Shown here piece after piece: positions 7,100 through 15,305 of a DNA stretch of 29,640 bases. Position 1 is the stretch's first letter. Every line of letters starts with the position of its first letter. The DNA is from a virus, in the IMG/VR virus record IMGVR_UViG_3300034198_022727, positions 1 to 29,640 of that record; one strand, 5' to 3'. Position numbers and translations under genes: made by a program. The notes under the pieces were generated by a model that saw only the letters and a list, made by a program, of their open reading frames with translations, ran no database searches and was not told the origin of the DNA.

Positions 7100-7533
7100 G
7101 TGACCCTATTCGCGCCGCGCTGGAGCAGCCCCCAGCCGAGGGGGGGCTGAGCGATGAGGAGTTGTGGGAGATGTATGACGAACACACGGGGGAAGCCGGT
7201 GACTGGGCGTGGGTGCGCGATTACGCCCGCGCCGCCATCGCCCTCGACCGCAGTCGCCGCGCACCCCAGCCCCCAGCCGAGGGGGAGGTGGCGGAGTTGG
7301 TGGCGGAGTTGTACGCAGACGCCAAAGAATGGAGGGATCTTAGCGAATACTCCGAAGGTGCCAAATGCCACCGCGCCGCCGAGCTGCTCCAGCTGCAGCA
7401 GGCTGAGATCCAGAAGCTTTGGACTTGGTTACTAGCGTGCGAGGGCACAGCAAACGCCCGTGCCGGAGGAAGCAGCAAACCCAAGTGGCACGCCCTGCCC
7501 CTGCCCATGCCCCAGGGGGAGGTGCAGCCATGA
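7096..7533 (+). CDS. Hypothetical early protein with an internal repeat
   Basis: 145 aa. PPAEGGLSDEELWEMYDE and PPAEGEVAELVAELYAD are two copies of one module; at DNA level a 19-bp direct repeat (7126-7144 and 7267-7285) marks the duplication. The rest is helical with a Lys/Trp/Pro-containing tail. Function unknown. Confidence 0.5.
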   Translation: MSDPIRAALEQPPAEGGLSDEELWEMYDEHTGEAGDWAWVRDYARAAIALDRSRRAPQPPAEGEVAELVAELYADAKEWRDLSEYSEGAKCHRAAELLQLQQAEIQKLWTWLLACEGTANARAGGSSKPKWHALPLPMPQGEVQP

Positions 7534-7745
7534 GCCAGCCCCTCTCCCCCGCTGCTCAGGCGGCGCTGGATGTCGTCTGCGCCAACACCGAGCCCGACTG
7601 CGACACGCAACATCTCATTGCCGCCGCCCTTCGTGCTGCTGCGGATCAGAGCGAAAACCTTTACGACCCACACGAGGGCAAGGTCTCAGGGGTTCGCGTA
7701 GAGAAACTCCTCGCCATCGCCACCGAGCTGGAGGGCCACCTATGA
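7530..7745 (+). CDS. Hypothetical small early protein
   Basis: 71 aa, ATG at 7530 in an ATGA overlap. It reads MSQPLSPAAQAALDVVCANT, then a helical middle (HLIAAALRAAADQ), then VRVEKLLAIATELEGHL. I chose this start over longer alternatives because ATGA coupling is the rule in this chain. Family not recognised. Confidence 0.5.
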   Translation: MSQPLSPAAQAALDVVCANTEPDCDTQHLIAAALRAAADQSENLYDPHEGKVSGVRVEKLLAIATELEGHL

Positions 7746-8071
7746 GCAGCCAATCCCGCGCCCAGCGCCTGGTGGATGAGTTTGAGGAGGGAGCCCCCCT
7801 TTTTGCCGGTGGCTTCAGCATTCGCCATGGCATCGCCGCTGTACTGCGCCACCTGGCTGACACCGAGGCCGGCTATGCCGACGAGGAATCCTGGTACGGC
7901 GTGCCTGCCCGCACCCTCGAAGAACTAGCCGACGCCCTGGAGGCCCCCACCCCGCCGCCGAGCCTCAAGGAGCAGGCGCTTGAATCTCTCCACCATTTGG
8001 AAGCTGGTTGCCTACCCAACATTGACTTGCTCCGCAGTGCCCTAGAAACCATCCCAGACGAGACACCATGA
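7742..8071 (+). CDS. Hypothetical early protein with SLKEQAL-type tail
   Basis: 109 aa from the ATG at 7742 (ATGA overlap). The C-terminal part, PPSLKEQALESLHHLEAG and then DLLRSALETI, matches the end of the next gene's product, so the two share a C-terminal module. The N-terminal part (about 1-70) differs. Function unknown. Confidence 0.5.
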   Translation: MSSQSRAQRLVDEFEEGAPLFAGGFSIRHGIAAVLRHLADTEAGYADEESWYGVPARTLEELADALEAPTPPPSLKEQALESLHHLEAGCLPNIDLLRSALETIPDETP

Positions 8072-8400
8072 CTGACCACCCAATCACCCCACCGCCTGAG
8101 CTGATTCGGAAGTGGCTAAATGATTTTCACTTTCCACACGAAGCGATGGGGCTAGTGCACATGCACATTGCCACCCGGGCCGCTCAATGGGGCGCCGATC
8201 AGGAGCTTGAGGCATGTCTTGCTTGGCTTAAAAGCGGCGGCATTCCGAGCATTGCCCGGCCCCTTTACGAGCGCCGCCGCCCCAAGCCCCCGACCTTGAA
8301 AGAGCAGGCCTTGGAGCAGTTGCGGGCCTTGGACCAACAAGGCGCCCTTGAATGCAACACCGACACCATCCGCCGCGCCCTGCAGACCCTCGATGACTGA
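8068..8400 (+). CDS. Hypothetical protein with WGADQELEACLAWL motif and SLKEQAL-type tail
   Basis: 110 aa, ATGA overlap. HIATRAAQWGADQELEACLAWL followed by RRRPKPPTLKEQALEQLRAL is a pattern I recognise from short hypothetical proteins of marine and freshwater Synechococcus-like genomes and their phages. Its last 35 residues are paralogous to those of the preceding gene. Function unknown. Confidence 0.55.
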   Translation: MTDHPITPPPELIRKWLNDFHFPHEAMGLVHMHIATRAAQWGADQELEACLAWLKSGGIPSIARPLYERRRPKPPTLKEQALEQLRALDQQGALECNTDTIRRALQTLDD

Positions 8401-8611
8401 CACCCCCAACCGCCCGCCGCTGTGGCGGGAAATGATTGACGCCTATGCCGAGGCCACTGGTTCAACAGCCAGTGACATGCAGACCATCGCCATTGGCACC
8501 GCCGCCGAGATCCTCGCCGTGCGCGACTGGCTCAAAGGCCAGCTACCCGAGGGCGGCGCTTGGCATGTGCTGCTCACCGCCGAAGCCGACCGCGCAGAGA
8601 GGGGCGAATGA
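8393..8611 (+). CDS. Hypothetical small early protein
   Basis: 72 aa from the ATG at 8393, inside an 8-bp overlap with the previous gene. PPLWREMIDAYAEAT, GTAAEILAVRDWLKGQ and HVLLTAEADRAERGE suggest a helical fold. Family not recognised. Confidence 0.45.
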   Translation: MTDTPNRPPLWREMIDAYAEATGSTASDMQTIAIGTAAEILAVRDWLKGQLPEGGAWHVLLTAEADRAERGE

Positions 8612-9018
8612 TCACCCCAACCCAAGACCTAGACACCTTCCTAGACACCTTCCTATACAACGGCACCATCCCCCACGCCAAAGGCAGCCACACCTCTGAG
8701 CTGGCAGCCGACAGCATGGAAAAAAGCATCAGTGGCCTCAGGCGGGATGTCCTCGATTGCGTCTCCGCCAGGCCCCACGGCGCCACCTGTGATGAAGTTG
8801 AGCTGGCCCTGTCCATGCGTCACCAGACCGCCTCCGCAAGGTGCCGCGAGCTGGTGCTGATGGGCAAACTAGAGAGGCGGATGGATCTGACCACAGGGAA
8901 GGAGATCCGCCGCCTTACCCGATCAGGCCGCACAGCCTCAGTGCTGTTCGCTGCCCCATTGCCCTCGGAAAACAGCCCTAGCGTCGCCTCGTCCAGCCCC
9001 TGTCATGATCAGCACTGA
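8608..9018 (+). CDS. Winged-helix DNA-binding protein
   Basis: 136 aa, ATGA overlap. Residues about 45-100 form a wHTH: LRRDVLDCVSARPHGATCDEV, ELALSMRHQTASARCRELV, then LMGKLERRMDLTTGKEI as the wing. A polar tail follows. Similar domains are common in phage transcription or packaging accessory proteins. A regulator of the early or late switch is inferred. Confidence 0.6.
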   Translation: MITPTQDLDTFLDTFLYNGTIPHAKGSHTSELAADSMEKSISGLRRDVLDCVSARPHGATCDEVELALSMRHQTASARCRELVLMGKLERRMDLTTGKEIRRLTRSGRTASVLFAAPLPSENSPSVASSSPCHDQH

Positions 9019-9188
9019 TGACTCACAAGATTCCAGGTTGGGGCCTCCTGCGGCCCCTGGAAACACGCACAGGCCCCAAGGGGCAACAGTTCCTGGTCTG
9101 CCCTCCAGGCCATGAGGCCTGTATCTGGGCGGGCCTGCAGGAGGTTGCCCACCACCAGGGCCGAATCATCTACCACCCCACCACATGA
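9018..9188 (+). CDS. Hypothetical 56-aa protein
   Basis: Starts at an ATG overlapping the previous stop by one base (TGATG) and ends in an ATGA overlap with the next gene, which supports that it is translated. GWGLLRPLETRTGPKG and FLVCPPGHEACIWAGLQEV are notable. Family not recognised. Confidence 0.45.
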   Translation: MTHKIPGWGLLRPLETRTGPKGQQFLVCPPGHEACIWAGLQEVAHHQGRIIYHPTT

Positions 9189-9541
9189 CAGCAGCAACAG
9201 CCCACCCGGATCTGATGATTGCCATCCCTGGCATCCGCCGGCAAGCCGATCAACGCTGGGTCGTTCACCTCTGGCGGGGTGAGCCCTGCCGTGCCGTCTT
9301 CCGCCACTACGACCTGGGCGTCATCGCCATGGATCATCAGGCGGAATGGGCCGATGGCGAATGGGTGGAGGCCCTCCCCTCGCAGATCCCACCACGCCTC
9401 AAGGCCAGAGCCCACCGCGAGCTTCGCCGGCTAGCACGTCATCAGGAGCAGGTCATAGATAGCCCTGCCGATCGACTGGTCAACAGCAGGAGGCGCCGCA
9501 GTCTGGCGACAGGGCAACGGCCGAGGTTGTGGAGGCCATGA
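9185..9541 (+). CDS. Hypothetical early protein with basic tail
   Basis: 118 aa, ATGA overlap on both sides. The N-terminal 60 residues read like a small beta-rich domain (QRWVVHLWRGEPCRAVFRHY); the C-terminal half is basic (RAHRELRRLARHQ, then RRRRSLATGQRPRLWRP). Nucleic-acid binding is possible. Family not recognised. Confidence 0.4.
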   Translation: MTAATAHPDLMIAIPGIRRQADQRWVVHLWRGEPCRAVFRHYDLGVIAMDHQAEWADGEWVEALPSQIPPRLKARAHRELRRLARHQEQVIDSPADRLVNSRRRRSLATGQRPRLWRP

Positions 9542-10008
9542 ACACCAAACTCGGCTACATCCGCTGGCGGAGCACGGTCACGGGCTTAGAGGGCGGGGGC
9601 TCGGTGCCCGTCAGTGATCCCGCTGAAACCGTTGACGAGCTGAACCGCCGTTATCCCAATCTTCGCCACTGGTGGATCCCTGCAAGGCCGATGACCTACG
9701 CCCAAGTGGTCGCAGAACTGAACCGCGACTTCCCCCATGTCAAGCACTGGCATTTTCCCTGGAAAGCGATGACCAACGACACCCCCAACTACTCCTCTGC
9801 CCCCATTCCCAGCGCCATGAGCAGCGACACCACCATCAATGAGATCATGGGTCACAAAAAAGATGCTGAGCTTGCAATCATTGAAGCCATCCAAAACTTT
9901 GAGCGGCTTACTGATCTAGTGGTTGACGGGATCGACTACGACCGGCCAGGCATCTTTGGCAGTATTTCAAGCCCGGTTCTCGTCAAGATCAGGGCGATGG
10001 TGCCATGA
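9538..10008 (+). CDS. Hypothetical protein with internal duplication
   Basis: 156 aa from the ATG at 9538 (ATGA overlap). Two related modules sit head to tail: TVDELNRRYPNLRHWWIPARPM and QVVAELNRDFPHVKHWHFPWKAM. The C-terminal part is more helical. Function unknown. Confidence 0.45.
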   Translation: MNTKLGYIRWRSTVTGLEGGGSVPVSDPAETVDELNRRYPNLRHWWIPARPMTYAQVVAELNRDFPHVKHWHFPWKAMTNDTPNYSSAPIPSAMSSDTTINEIMGHKKDAELAIIEAIQNFERLTDLVVDGIDYDRPGIFGSISSPVLVKIRAMVP

Positions 10009-10172
10009 CCTACAACATCAACCCCACAGAACAACAGGCCCGCCAGGACCACCTAGAGGCCCTCTACCTGGCCGATGGGAGGGATGCGAAGGATCATCCC
10101 CTGCACTGCCTCTACACAGGCCTCGTCAACACCACAACCACCCCACAGGAGAGCACCGATGCTGCTGAATGA
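10005..10172 (+). CDS. Hypothetical 55-aa protein
   Basis: ATGA overlap with the previous gene; its end overlaps the dCTP deaminase start by 14 bp. EQQARQDHLEALYLADGRDA is predicted helical. Family not recognised. Confidence 0.4.
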   Translation: MTYNINPTEQQARQDHLEALYLADGRDAKDHPLHCLYTGLVNTTTTPQESTDAAE

Positions 10173-10749
10173 CGCTGAGATCAGGGGCCTCGCTGAGGCG
10201 GGCATGATCGCCCCCTACACGCCCACAAAGGTGCGCAAAGTCCTGATGGCGGGCCCTAGGGAGCTGCCGGTGATCAGCTATGGCAGCAGCTCTTACGGCT
10301 ACGACCTGCGGCTTTCCCTGAAGGACTTCAGGATCTTTCGCCATGTCCCTGGCCTGATCGTTGACCCCAAGGCCTTTGATGCCCGCTGCCTTGCCCCAGC
10401 CCCGCTCTGCACTGACGAAACGGGTTCCTACTTCATCCTCCCTGCTCACACCTATGCGCTAGGTGTTGTTGAAGAGTATTTGAAACTTCCTCCAGATGTT
10501 ACGGCTTTCTTTATTGGGAAATCGACATTCGCAAGGTGTGGAATCATCGTCAACACTACGCCAGGTGAAAGTGGGTGGCAAGGCTATCTAACCCTTGAAA
10601 TCAGCAATTCATCCGGCGCAGATTGCAAGATCTACGCTAAGGAAGGGATCTGCCAAGCCCTGTTCTTCCGTGGCAATCCCTGCGAAACGCCTTATGGGGA
10701 TGGGAAATATCAGAACCAGGTAGCTGGTGTGACTTTGGCAAGGGTATGA
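10159..10749 (+). CDS. dcd: dCTP deaminase
   Basis: 196 aa, a normal length. Conserved blocks are SYGSSSYGYDLRLS, FFIGKSTFARCGIIVN, GWQGYLTLEISN with the family's catalytic Glu, and the closing KYQNQVAGVTLARV. The enzyme deaminates dCTP to dUTP, supplying dTTP precursors for phage DNA synthesis; some members also hydrolyse dUTP. I chose the ATG at 10159 because the family starts with LLND-type residues; an upstream start would add an unrelated segment. It is the last clear early metabolic gene. Confidence 0.85.
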   Translation: MLLNDAEIRGLAEAGMIAPYTPTKVRKVLMAGPRELPVISYGSSSYGYDLRLSLKDFRIFRHVPGLIVDPKAFDARCLAPAPLCTDETGSYFILPAHTYALGVVEEYLKLPPDVTAFFIGKSTFARCGIIVNTTPGESGWQGYLTLEISNSSGADCKIYAKEGICQALFFRGNPCETPYGDGKYQNQVAGVTLARV

Positions 10750-10955
10750 AAAACCTCTACCACGTTTCCTGCTTTGTGAATACAGACACAAAAATCACAG
10801 GATATTCAGACTTTCTCATGGAGCTAACAGACCCCACAACAGAAGGATGGCTGGATCGGGTCAGGATAGACCTGGCAAATGTTATTGCGTTGAGAAATTC
10901 TCTGGAGTTCTTTGATCCAAAGTTTGTAAGTATCATTTCTATTTCTAAGCTCTAG
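10746..10955 (+). CDS. Hypothetical protein, AT-richer than neighbours
   Basis: 69 aa, ATGA overlap with dcd. NLYHVSCFVNTDTKITGYS and WLDRVRIDLANVIALRNSLEFF suggest a small alpha-beta fold. Base composition is visibly lower in GC than flanking genes, hinting at recent acquisition. Family not recognised. Confidence 0.45.
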   Translation: MKNLYHVSCFVNTDTKITGYSDFLMELTDPTTEGWLDRVRIDLANVIALRNSLEFFDPKFVSIISISKL

Positions 10956-10960
10956 GGGGT

Positions 10961-12391
10961 ATGCCCCACATCCTCAGCTCCATCACGTCGCACTCTCAGG
11001 GGAAGCACCCTGTGTTAGCGGCGCTTGAGGAGCGGGAGAGGGCAGAGAGCACCAAGCCCGTGGGGTTTGATCTGAACCTTTGGGCTGAGACCCTCTACGA
11101 CAAGCTCAGCGAGCCTCAGCGGCAGGTCTACGGCGATGCTGCCAGGTTCAAGTATCTGATGGCCGGCCGGCGCTTCGGCAAGACCTACCTAGCCCTCACT
11201 CGGCTCAACAGCTGGGCCGCTTGCTCGCCCAATGGGCTCTTCTATTACGTCACGGCCACCTATCGGATGGCCAAGCAGATCGCATGGGTGGACCTCAAGC
11301 GCATGGTTCCCCCTGAGGCCCTGACATCAAAGAATGAGCAGGAGCTGAGCATCGAGCTGATCAATGGCGCCAGGATCTACCTGAAGGGTGCTGAGGATCC
11401 CGATAGGTTGCGGGGGGTGAGCCTCTCAGGGTGCGTGATTGACGAGGCCGCCTATGTGCGCCAGGACGCCTGGACGATGGTGCTCAGGCCTGCCCTATCT
11501 GATCAGCAGGGCCCCGCCTGGTTCATCACCACCCCTGCCGGTGAGAACTGGTTCTCTGATGCCCTGAGGGACGCTGAGAGCGGTGTGGATCCCGAGGGGA
11601 GCGGATTCCGCTTCACCACGGCAGAAGGTGGAAGGGTTGCTGATTCTGAGATCGAAGCAGCGCGGCGCACGCTGGGGCCTGATCTCTTCCGCCAGGAGTA
11701 CGGGGCCGAGATTGTTGATCTCAAGGGCCGAGCGATCTTCCGCCGCGAGTGGTTCAACTACTACGAACCCATGGCCACCCCCTCGGGTGTGCGTGTCATC
11801 GCCAGCGTGGATGCCAACTTCAAAGATGGCGCCGCAAATGATTTCGTGGGCATCACGGTTTGGGCCTGCACTGGCGGCAAGATGTATTTGCTGGCCATCG
11901 AGAATCAGAAGATCGGCTTTGTTGATACCGTCGCCCTGATCCGCAGCCTCTGGCAGCGATGGAGGTATGGGGAGCTACTGGTGGAAGACAAGGCCAATGG
12001 CAGCGCCATCATTGACCAGCTCAAGCGCGAAGCCGTGGGCTACAGCATCCATGCCTGTAATCCCCTTGGCGGGAAGGTGGCCAGGGGTAACGCAGCAGCA
12101 CCAAGCTATGAGCAGGGCCTGGTGTTGCACCCTGCTGGTGATCACCCACGGCTGAGGATCCTTGAGGAGCAGTTGCTATCCCTTGGTGTCAGGGAGGATG
12201 GCTACGACGATCTTGCCGACTCAGTGACGCAAGCCGTTTGTTATGTCAACGCCTCTGGACCCATGAGCTTCTCCACCGTCTCCTGGGGCCACGGCACGAG
12301 CCCACCACCTGTTGATGCTGACCTGTTAAGACAACAGGGATGGGGTGAATCTGCGATCATGGCACTAAAGAATGGGCAGATTCGCAGGTGA
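10961..12391 (+). CDS. terL: Terminase large subunit
   Basis: 476 aa from an ATG with aggggg at proper spacing. The ATPase domain has Walker A GRRFGKT (69-75), preceded by KYLMA, and Walker B CVIDEAAY (158-165). The nuclease domain has ASVDANF (D284), ELLVEDKANG (about D343) and GYDDLADS (about D417 and D420), the three acidic blocks of RuvC-type terminase nucleases. It powers DNA packaging into the prohead and cuts concatemers. It begins the structural region; the sigma-like gene overlaps its stop. Confidence 0.9.
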   Translation: MPHILSSITSHSQGKHPVLAALEERERAESTKPVGFDLNLWAETLYDKLSEPQRQVYGDAARFKYLMAGRRFGKTYLALTRLNSWAACSPNGLFYYVTATYRMAKQIAWVDLKRMVPPEALTSKNEQELSIELINGARIYLKGAEDPDRLRGVSLSGCVIDEAAYVRQDAWTMVLRPALSDQQGPAWFITTPAGENWFSDALRDAESGVDPEGSGFRFTTAEGGRVADSEIEAARRTLGPDLFRQEYGAEIVDLKGRAIFRREWFNYYEPMATPSGVRVIASVDANFKDGAANDFVGITVWACTGGKMYLLAIENQKIGFVDTVALIRSLWQRWRYGELLVEDKANGSAIIDQLKREAVGYSIHACNPLGGKVARGNAAAPSYEQGLVLHPAGDHPRLRILEEQLLSLGVREDGYDDLADSVTQAVCYVNASGPMSFSTVSWGHGTSPPPVDADLLRQQGWGESAIMALKNGQIRR

Positions 12392-13329
12392 CAGCCACCA
12401 GGGCCAGGAGCACCAGGGTTCGACCCCAGGCTGATCCCTGTCCTGATCAGGAGCGCCTGGGCAGCTTCCCTGCACCTACGGCATGGTCTGAGCAGCTCGC
12501 GGCAGAGAACCTCCAGCTAGCCCGCTCCATGGCCTCCAGGCTGGCCAGGACCACGCGGATGCCATTTGATGACCTCTACCTGGTGGCCGCCCAGGGCCTG
12601 CTCAAGGGGTGCCGTATCTACGACCCCGAGCGGATCAATCCAGGCACGGGTGAGCCCTACCGGCTCTCCACCTGCGTTGTGCCCTACATCCGGGGCGCGA
12701 TGTTCCACTGGTTGCGCGATCGGGGCCACACGAGCGGGGTGAAGTTTCCGGACAGGTGGCGCGACAAGGCCCCCATTGTTCGGCGCATGGCGGCCAAGGG
12801 CAGCACCTTGGAAGAGGTGATCCTTGCCACCAGCCTTTCCTCCGATGACGTGGAGGGCATTCTGCAGGCCCAAGGCGCAACGCAGGTTCTGGACCCTGAC
12901 GATCAGGATTTTGCCGTTGGGGAGCACGTCAACCCCGACCCATGGGATGACCTAGAGGCCCATGACAATCTGGCCGAGGCCTTGAGGATTGCTGATCTGG
13001 CGCATAGCTCCATGCGCTGGAATGATCGGGCATCGCTGGAGGCCAACTGGGATTGGCCCAAGAAACGTCAGCTGGCCAGGTTGCCCCATGGGCAGTTCCT
13101 GGCAAAGGCGCGGGGGATCATCCGCCTAGGTGATGCCTGGCCAGCCCCGCAGCTTGGGGGGCAGCCTGACCTGCAGCTAGCAGAGAAGAGCCCAGAGGAG
13201 ATTTTGGAACAAGCTGCCCTACTTGCCGAAGCGCCCCAGGAAGTAACCCCCAAAAAAACCGGGAAAACTCCCACAGCAGGGATAGGCAGAAAGGGTGCGG
13301 CATCAGGCAATCAGCCATCCATCAAATAA
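12388..13329 (+). CDS. Phage sigma-70-like transcription factor
   Basis: 313 aa from a GTG (GTGA overlap with the terminase). Residues about 38-112 match sigma region 2: NLQLARSMASRLA, then PFDDLYLVAAQGLLKGCRIYD, then YRLSTCVVPYIRGAMFHWLRD. Residues about 120-165 match region 3 (KFPDRWRDK, STLEEVILATSLSSDDVEGIL). Region 4 is not clear, though QLARLPHGQFLAKARGIIRL (229-247) could be a degenerate version. The family binds RNA polymerase core and reads the -10 element. Position between terminase and portal, plus the nine CGGGAAAACT elements downstream, points to a late-gene sigma factor. The first such element lies inside its 3' end. Confidence 0.75.
   Translation: MTATRARSTRVRPQADPCPDQERLGSFPAPTAWSEQLAAENLQLARSMASRLARTTRMPFDDLYLVAAQGLLKGCRIYDPERINPGTGEPYRLSTCVVPYIRGAMFHWLRDRGHTSGVKFPDRWRDKAPIVRRMAAKGSTLEEVILATSLSSDDVEGILQAQGATQVLDPDDQDFAVGEHVNPDPWDDLEAHDNLAEALRIADLAHSSMRWNDRASLEANWDWPKKRQLARLPHGQFLAKARGIIRLGDAWPAPQLGGQPDLQLAEKSPEEILEQAALLAEAPQEVTPKKTGKTPTAGIGRKGAASGNQPSIK
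13260..13269 (+). promoter_or_regulatory. Late element 1 (CGGGAAAACT)
   Basis: Exact 10-mer ending 25 nt before the portal GTG at 13295, followed after 4 nt by CAG. It lies within the end of the sigma-like gene, read there as TGKT. Confidence 0.7.
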
Positions 13330-14800
13330 GGGCGACTTGCCGAGTTTCCGCCATCCGGTTCTAGCCGAGGTGATGGCTGATCTGGAATTGGTTGCGGACT
13401 GCTGGGAGCTGTTGCGTGGGGATGCAAAAAAGCGCCACCTGCCAAAGGAAGAGGGAGAGCCAGGGAATGCCTATGCCTCGCGGGTCAGGCGTTCGTCCTA
13501 CCCCTCCTTCTATCGCGATGGTATCCACGCCTTCGCCGGGGTGCTTTCACGTTATGAGCTGCGAGGGGTGCAGAAGGGCCTGCTGGATGGCTCCAATGAC
13601 ATCGACGGGGAGGGCAACAGCCTGAAGGCCTGGGGCATGGCTGCTGATGCGCTGGCCCTGAGGGACGGCGGCTGCCTGCTGATGGTGGACATGCCGCAGG
13701 GGAGCCCTGAGAGCAGGGCAGAGGAGCGGGCCCAAGGCCGCCGGCCTGTGTTCTCCGTGGCTGAGCGGCGCAACGTTCTGAACTGGAAGTTGGAAAAGGT
13801 GGGCCGGCGCAAGGTGCCCACCCTGGTGACAGTTCTGGAGTGGCATGAGGTGGAAGATGGCGACTTCGGGTCAAAGCTGGAGCCGCGCTATCGGGTGATG
13901 AAGGGCGGGGAGTGGATGTTGATGAAGATCGAGGGGGACGGCAGCAGGGGCAAGACCGCCAGCTACTCAGTCAGCCTGGTGGAAGAGGGCCAGTTCCTTG
14001 GTGCTGATGGCCAGCCCCTGGCCTCTCCCCCTGTGGTTTGGTACTCAGCGACGCGGGATGGGTTCGGGGAAGGTGGGCTGCCCTTGCTGAGTCTCGCCAA
14101 TCTCACCTTGGATTGGTTCCGCGAATACTCCGATCTGAAGGAATTGCTCCACCGTTGCGCCTTGCCGGTGACCGTGCTTAAGGATGCTGGGAGGGCCCCA
14201 GGACAGCCCCTGACGCTTGGCCCAAACAGCCTGGTGGAGATCAAAGACCCCAACGGCTCGCTCACCTTCGCGGAGCCCACGGGCAGCAGCCTGGACAAGC
14301 ACCTGGCGCACCTGGAGGGGATCGAAAAGCTGATTGATCGCTCCACCCTTAGCTTCCTGTTCTCAGGCGGTGGGGAGCGCACGGCAACTCAAGCCGAGCT
14401 GGAGAGCGCACAGATTCAGGCCAACATCACGGCGATGGCTGAGGCCAAAAGCTCCTGTTGGGAAAGCATGTTCCAACTGTGGGGGGCCTTTACCGGCGAC
14501 TTTCCGCAGGCTGGTGCCGGTCTGGATCTGTTGCCGGGTGTCACCGACAAGCCTGTGGACGATGCCCTGCTCACCCTGGCAGGCACGCTCTACGACAAGG
14601 GCCTCCTGATGCGTGAGACCGTGACCCACCTGGCGCAGAAGCGGGGGATGCTGCGGCCTGGGGTGGATGGGGTGAAAGAGGCAGAGCAACTGGAGGAGGA
14701 GGCCGAGAAAGAGGAGCGGCTGTTCAATCCACCAACACCGGGGCCTAATGAGCTGGCAGGGGATGACCCGGAAGAGGATCCAGAGGACGAGCTGAGCTGA
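13295..14800 (+). CDS. Portal protein, DUF4055 type
   Basis: 501 aa from a GTG; a later Met (ATG at 13373, MADLELVADC) is an alternative. It follows the DUF4055 portal pattern: HPVLAEVMADLELVADCWELL, SYPSFYRDGIHAFAGVLSRY, LLDGSNDIDGEGNSL, GGCLLMVDMP, then LPLLSLANLTLDWFREYSDL and SSLDKHLAHLEGIEKLI. The acidic Glu-rich tail is typical. As a dodecameric ring it joins the terminase and later the tail. It overlaps the sigma-like gene by 35 bp. Confidence 0.82.
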   Translation: MRHQAISHPSNKGDLPSFRHPVLAEVMADLELVADCWELLRGDAKKRHLPKEEGEPGNAYASRVRRSSYPSFYRDGIHAFAGVLSRYELRGVQKGLLDGSNDIDGEGNSLKAWGMAADALALRDGGCLLMVDMPQGSPESRAEERAQGRRPVFSVAERRNVLNWKLEKVGRRKVPTLVTVLEWHEVEDGDFGSKLEPRYRVMKGGEWMLMKIEGDGSRGKTASYSVSLVEEGQFLGADGQPLASPPVVWYSATRDGFGEGGLPLLSLANLTLDWFREYSDLKELLHRCALPVTVLKDAGRAPGQPLTLGPNSLVEIKDPNGSLTFAEPTGSSLDKHLAHLEGIEKLIDRSTLSFLFSGGGERTATQAELESAQIQANITAMAEAKSSCWESMFQLWGAFTGDFPQAGAGLDLLPGVTDKPVDDALLTLAGTLYDKGLLMRETVTHLAQKRGMLRPGVDGVKEAEQLEEEAEKEERLFNPPTPGPNELAGDDPEEDPEDELS

Positions 14801-14810
14801 CGGGAAAACT
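14801..14810 (+). promoter_or_regulatory. Late element 2 (CGGGAAAACT)
   Basis: Starts immediately after the portal stop, ends 21 nt before the GTG at 14832, and is followed by N4 and CAG. Confidence 0.7.
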
Positions 14811-14831
14811 CAGGCAGCAGCTGAGTCAAGC

Positions 14832-15299
14832 GTGGCCAAGGGTGGGGGCAGGCGTTCTTATGTGCGCGATGGGAATGGGCGTTTTGCCTCAACCCCTGGC
14901 GGTGGCGGTGGTTCTAAGGGCAAGAAGAAAAGCACCATGACTGGCGGCACCCTGGGCAAGCGTTCAGCCCTCAAGAAGGCCAAGGCCAAGCTCGCGGCCA
15001 AGGATCCCGCTGATGATTCGATCAAGGGCAGCAAGTCGCGCAGTGCTCAAAAAGGGGTGGTGACACGCTCTAAGAAGGCACTCAAGGCAGCCAAGAAGGA
15101 ATCCACCAAGGCGCTCGACATCGGCGGCAAGAAGGGCACCGTGGGCAAGCCCAAGGGCCTCAAGCCTGGCGCACTGGCTGAGAGGAGGGCCAAGAAAGCC
15201 GCCGCGCCTCAGGTGAAGGTCAAGCGCAACAGGTTCCTTGACCCGATCGCCCGCAGGATCCTGATTGCTACCGGGCAGCTTCCGGCGAAGAAGAAGTAA
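14832..15299 (+). CDS. Basic RDxxGRF-head protein, paralogue A
   Basis: 155 aa from a GTG. The head is GGGRRSYVRDGNGRFAS followed by a Gly run; the remainder is rich in Lys, Ala and Arg (KKAKAKLAAK, SKKALKAAKKESTKA). The tail ends with a less simple segment (VKVKRNRFLDPIARRILIATG). Near-identical heads occur at 27182, and weaker ones at 20758 and 21323. A nucleic-acid or capsid-interior binding role is inferred from charge and location between portal and MuF. Confidence 0.65.
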   Translation: MAKGGGRRSYVRDGNGRFASTPGGGGGSKGKKKSTMTGGTLGKRSALKKAKAKLAAKDPADDSIKGSKSRSAQKGVVTRSKKALKAAKKESTKALDIGGKKGTVGKPKGLKPGALAERRAKKAAAPQVKVKRNRFLDPIARRILIATGQLPAKKK

Positions 15300-15305
15300 G
15301 CGCCC

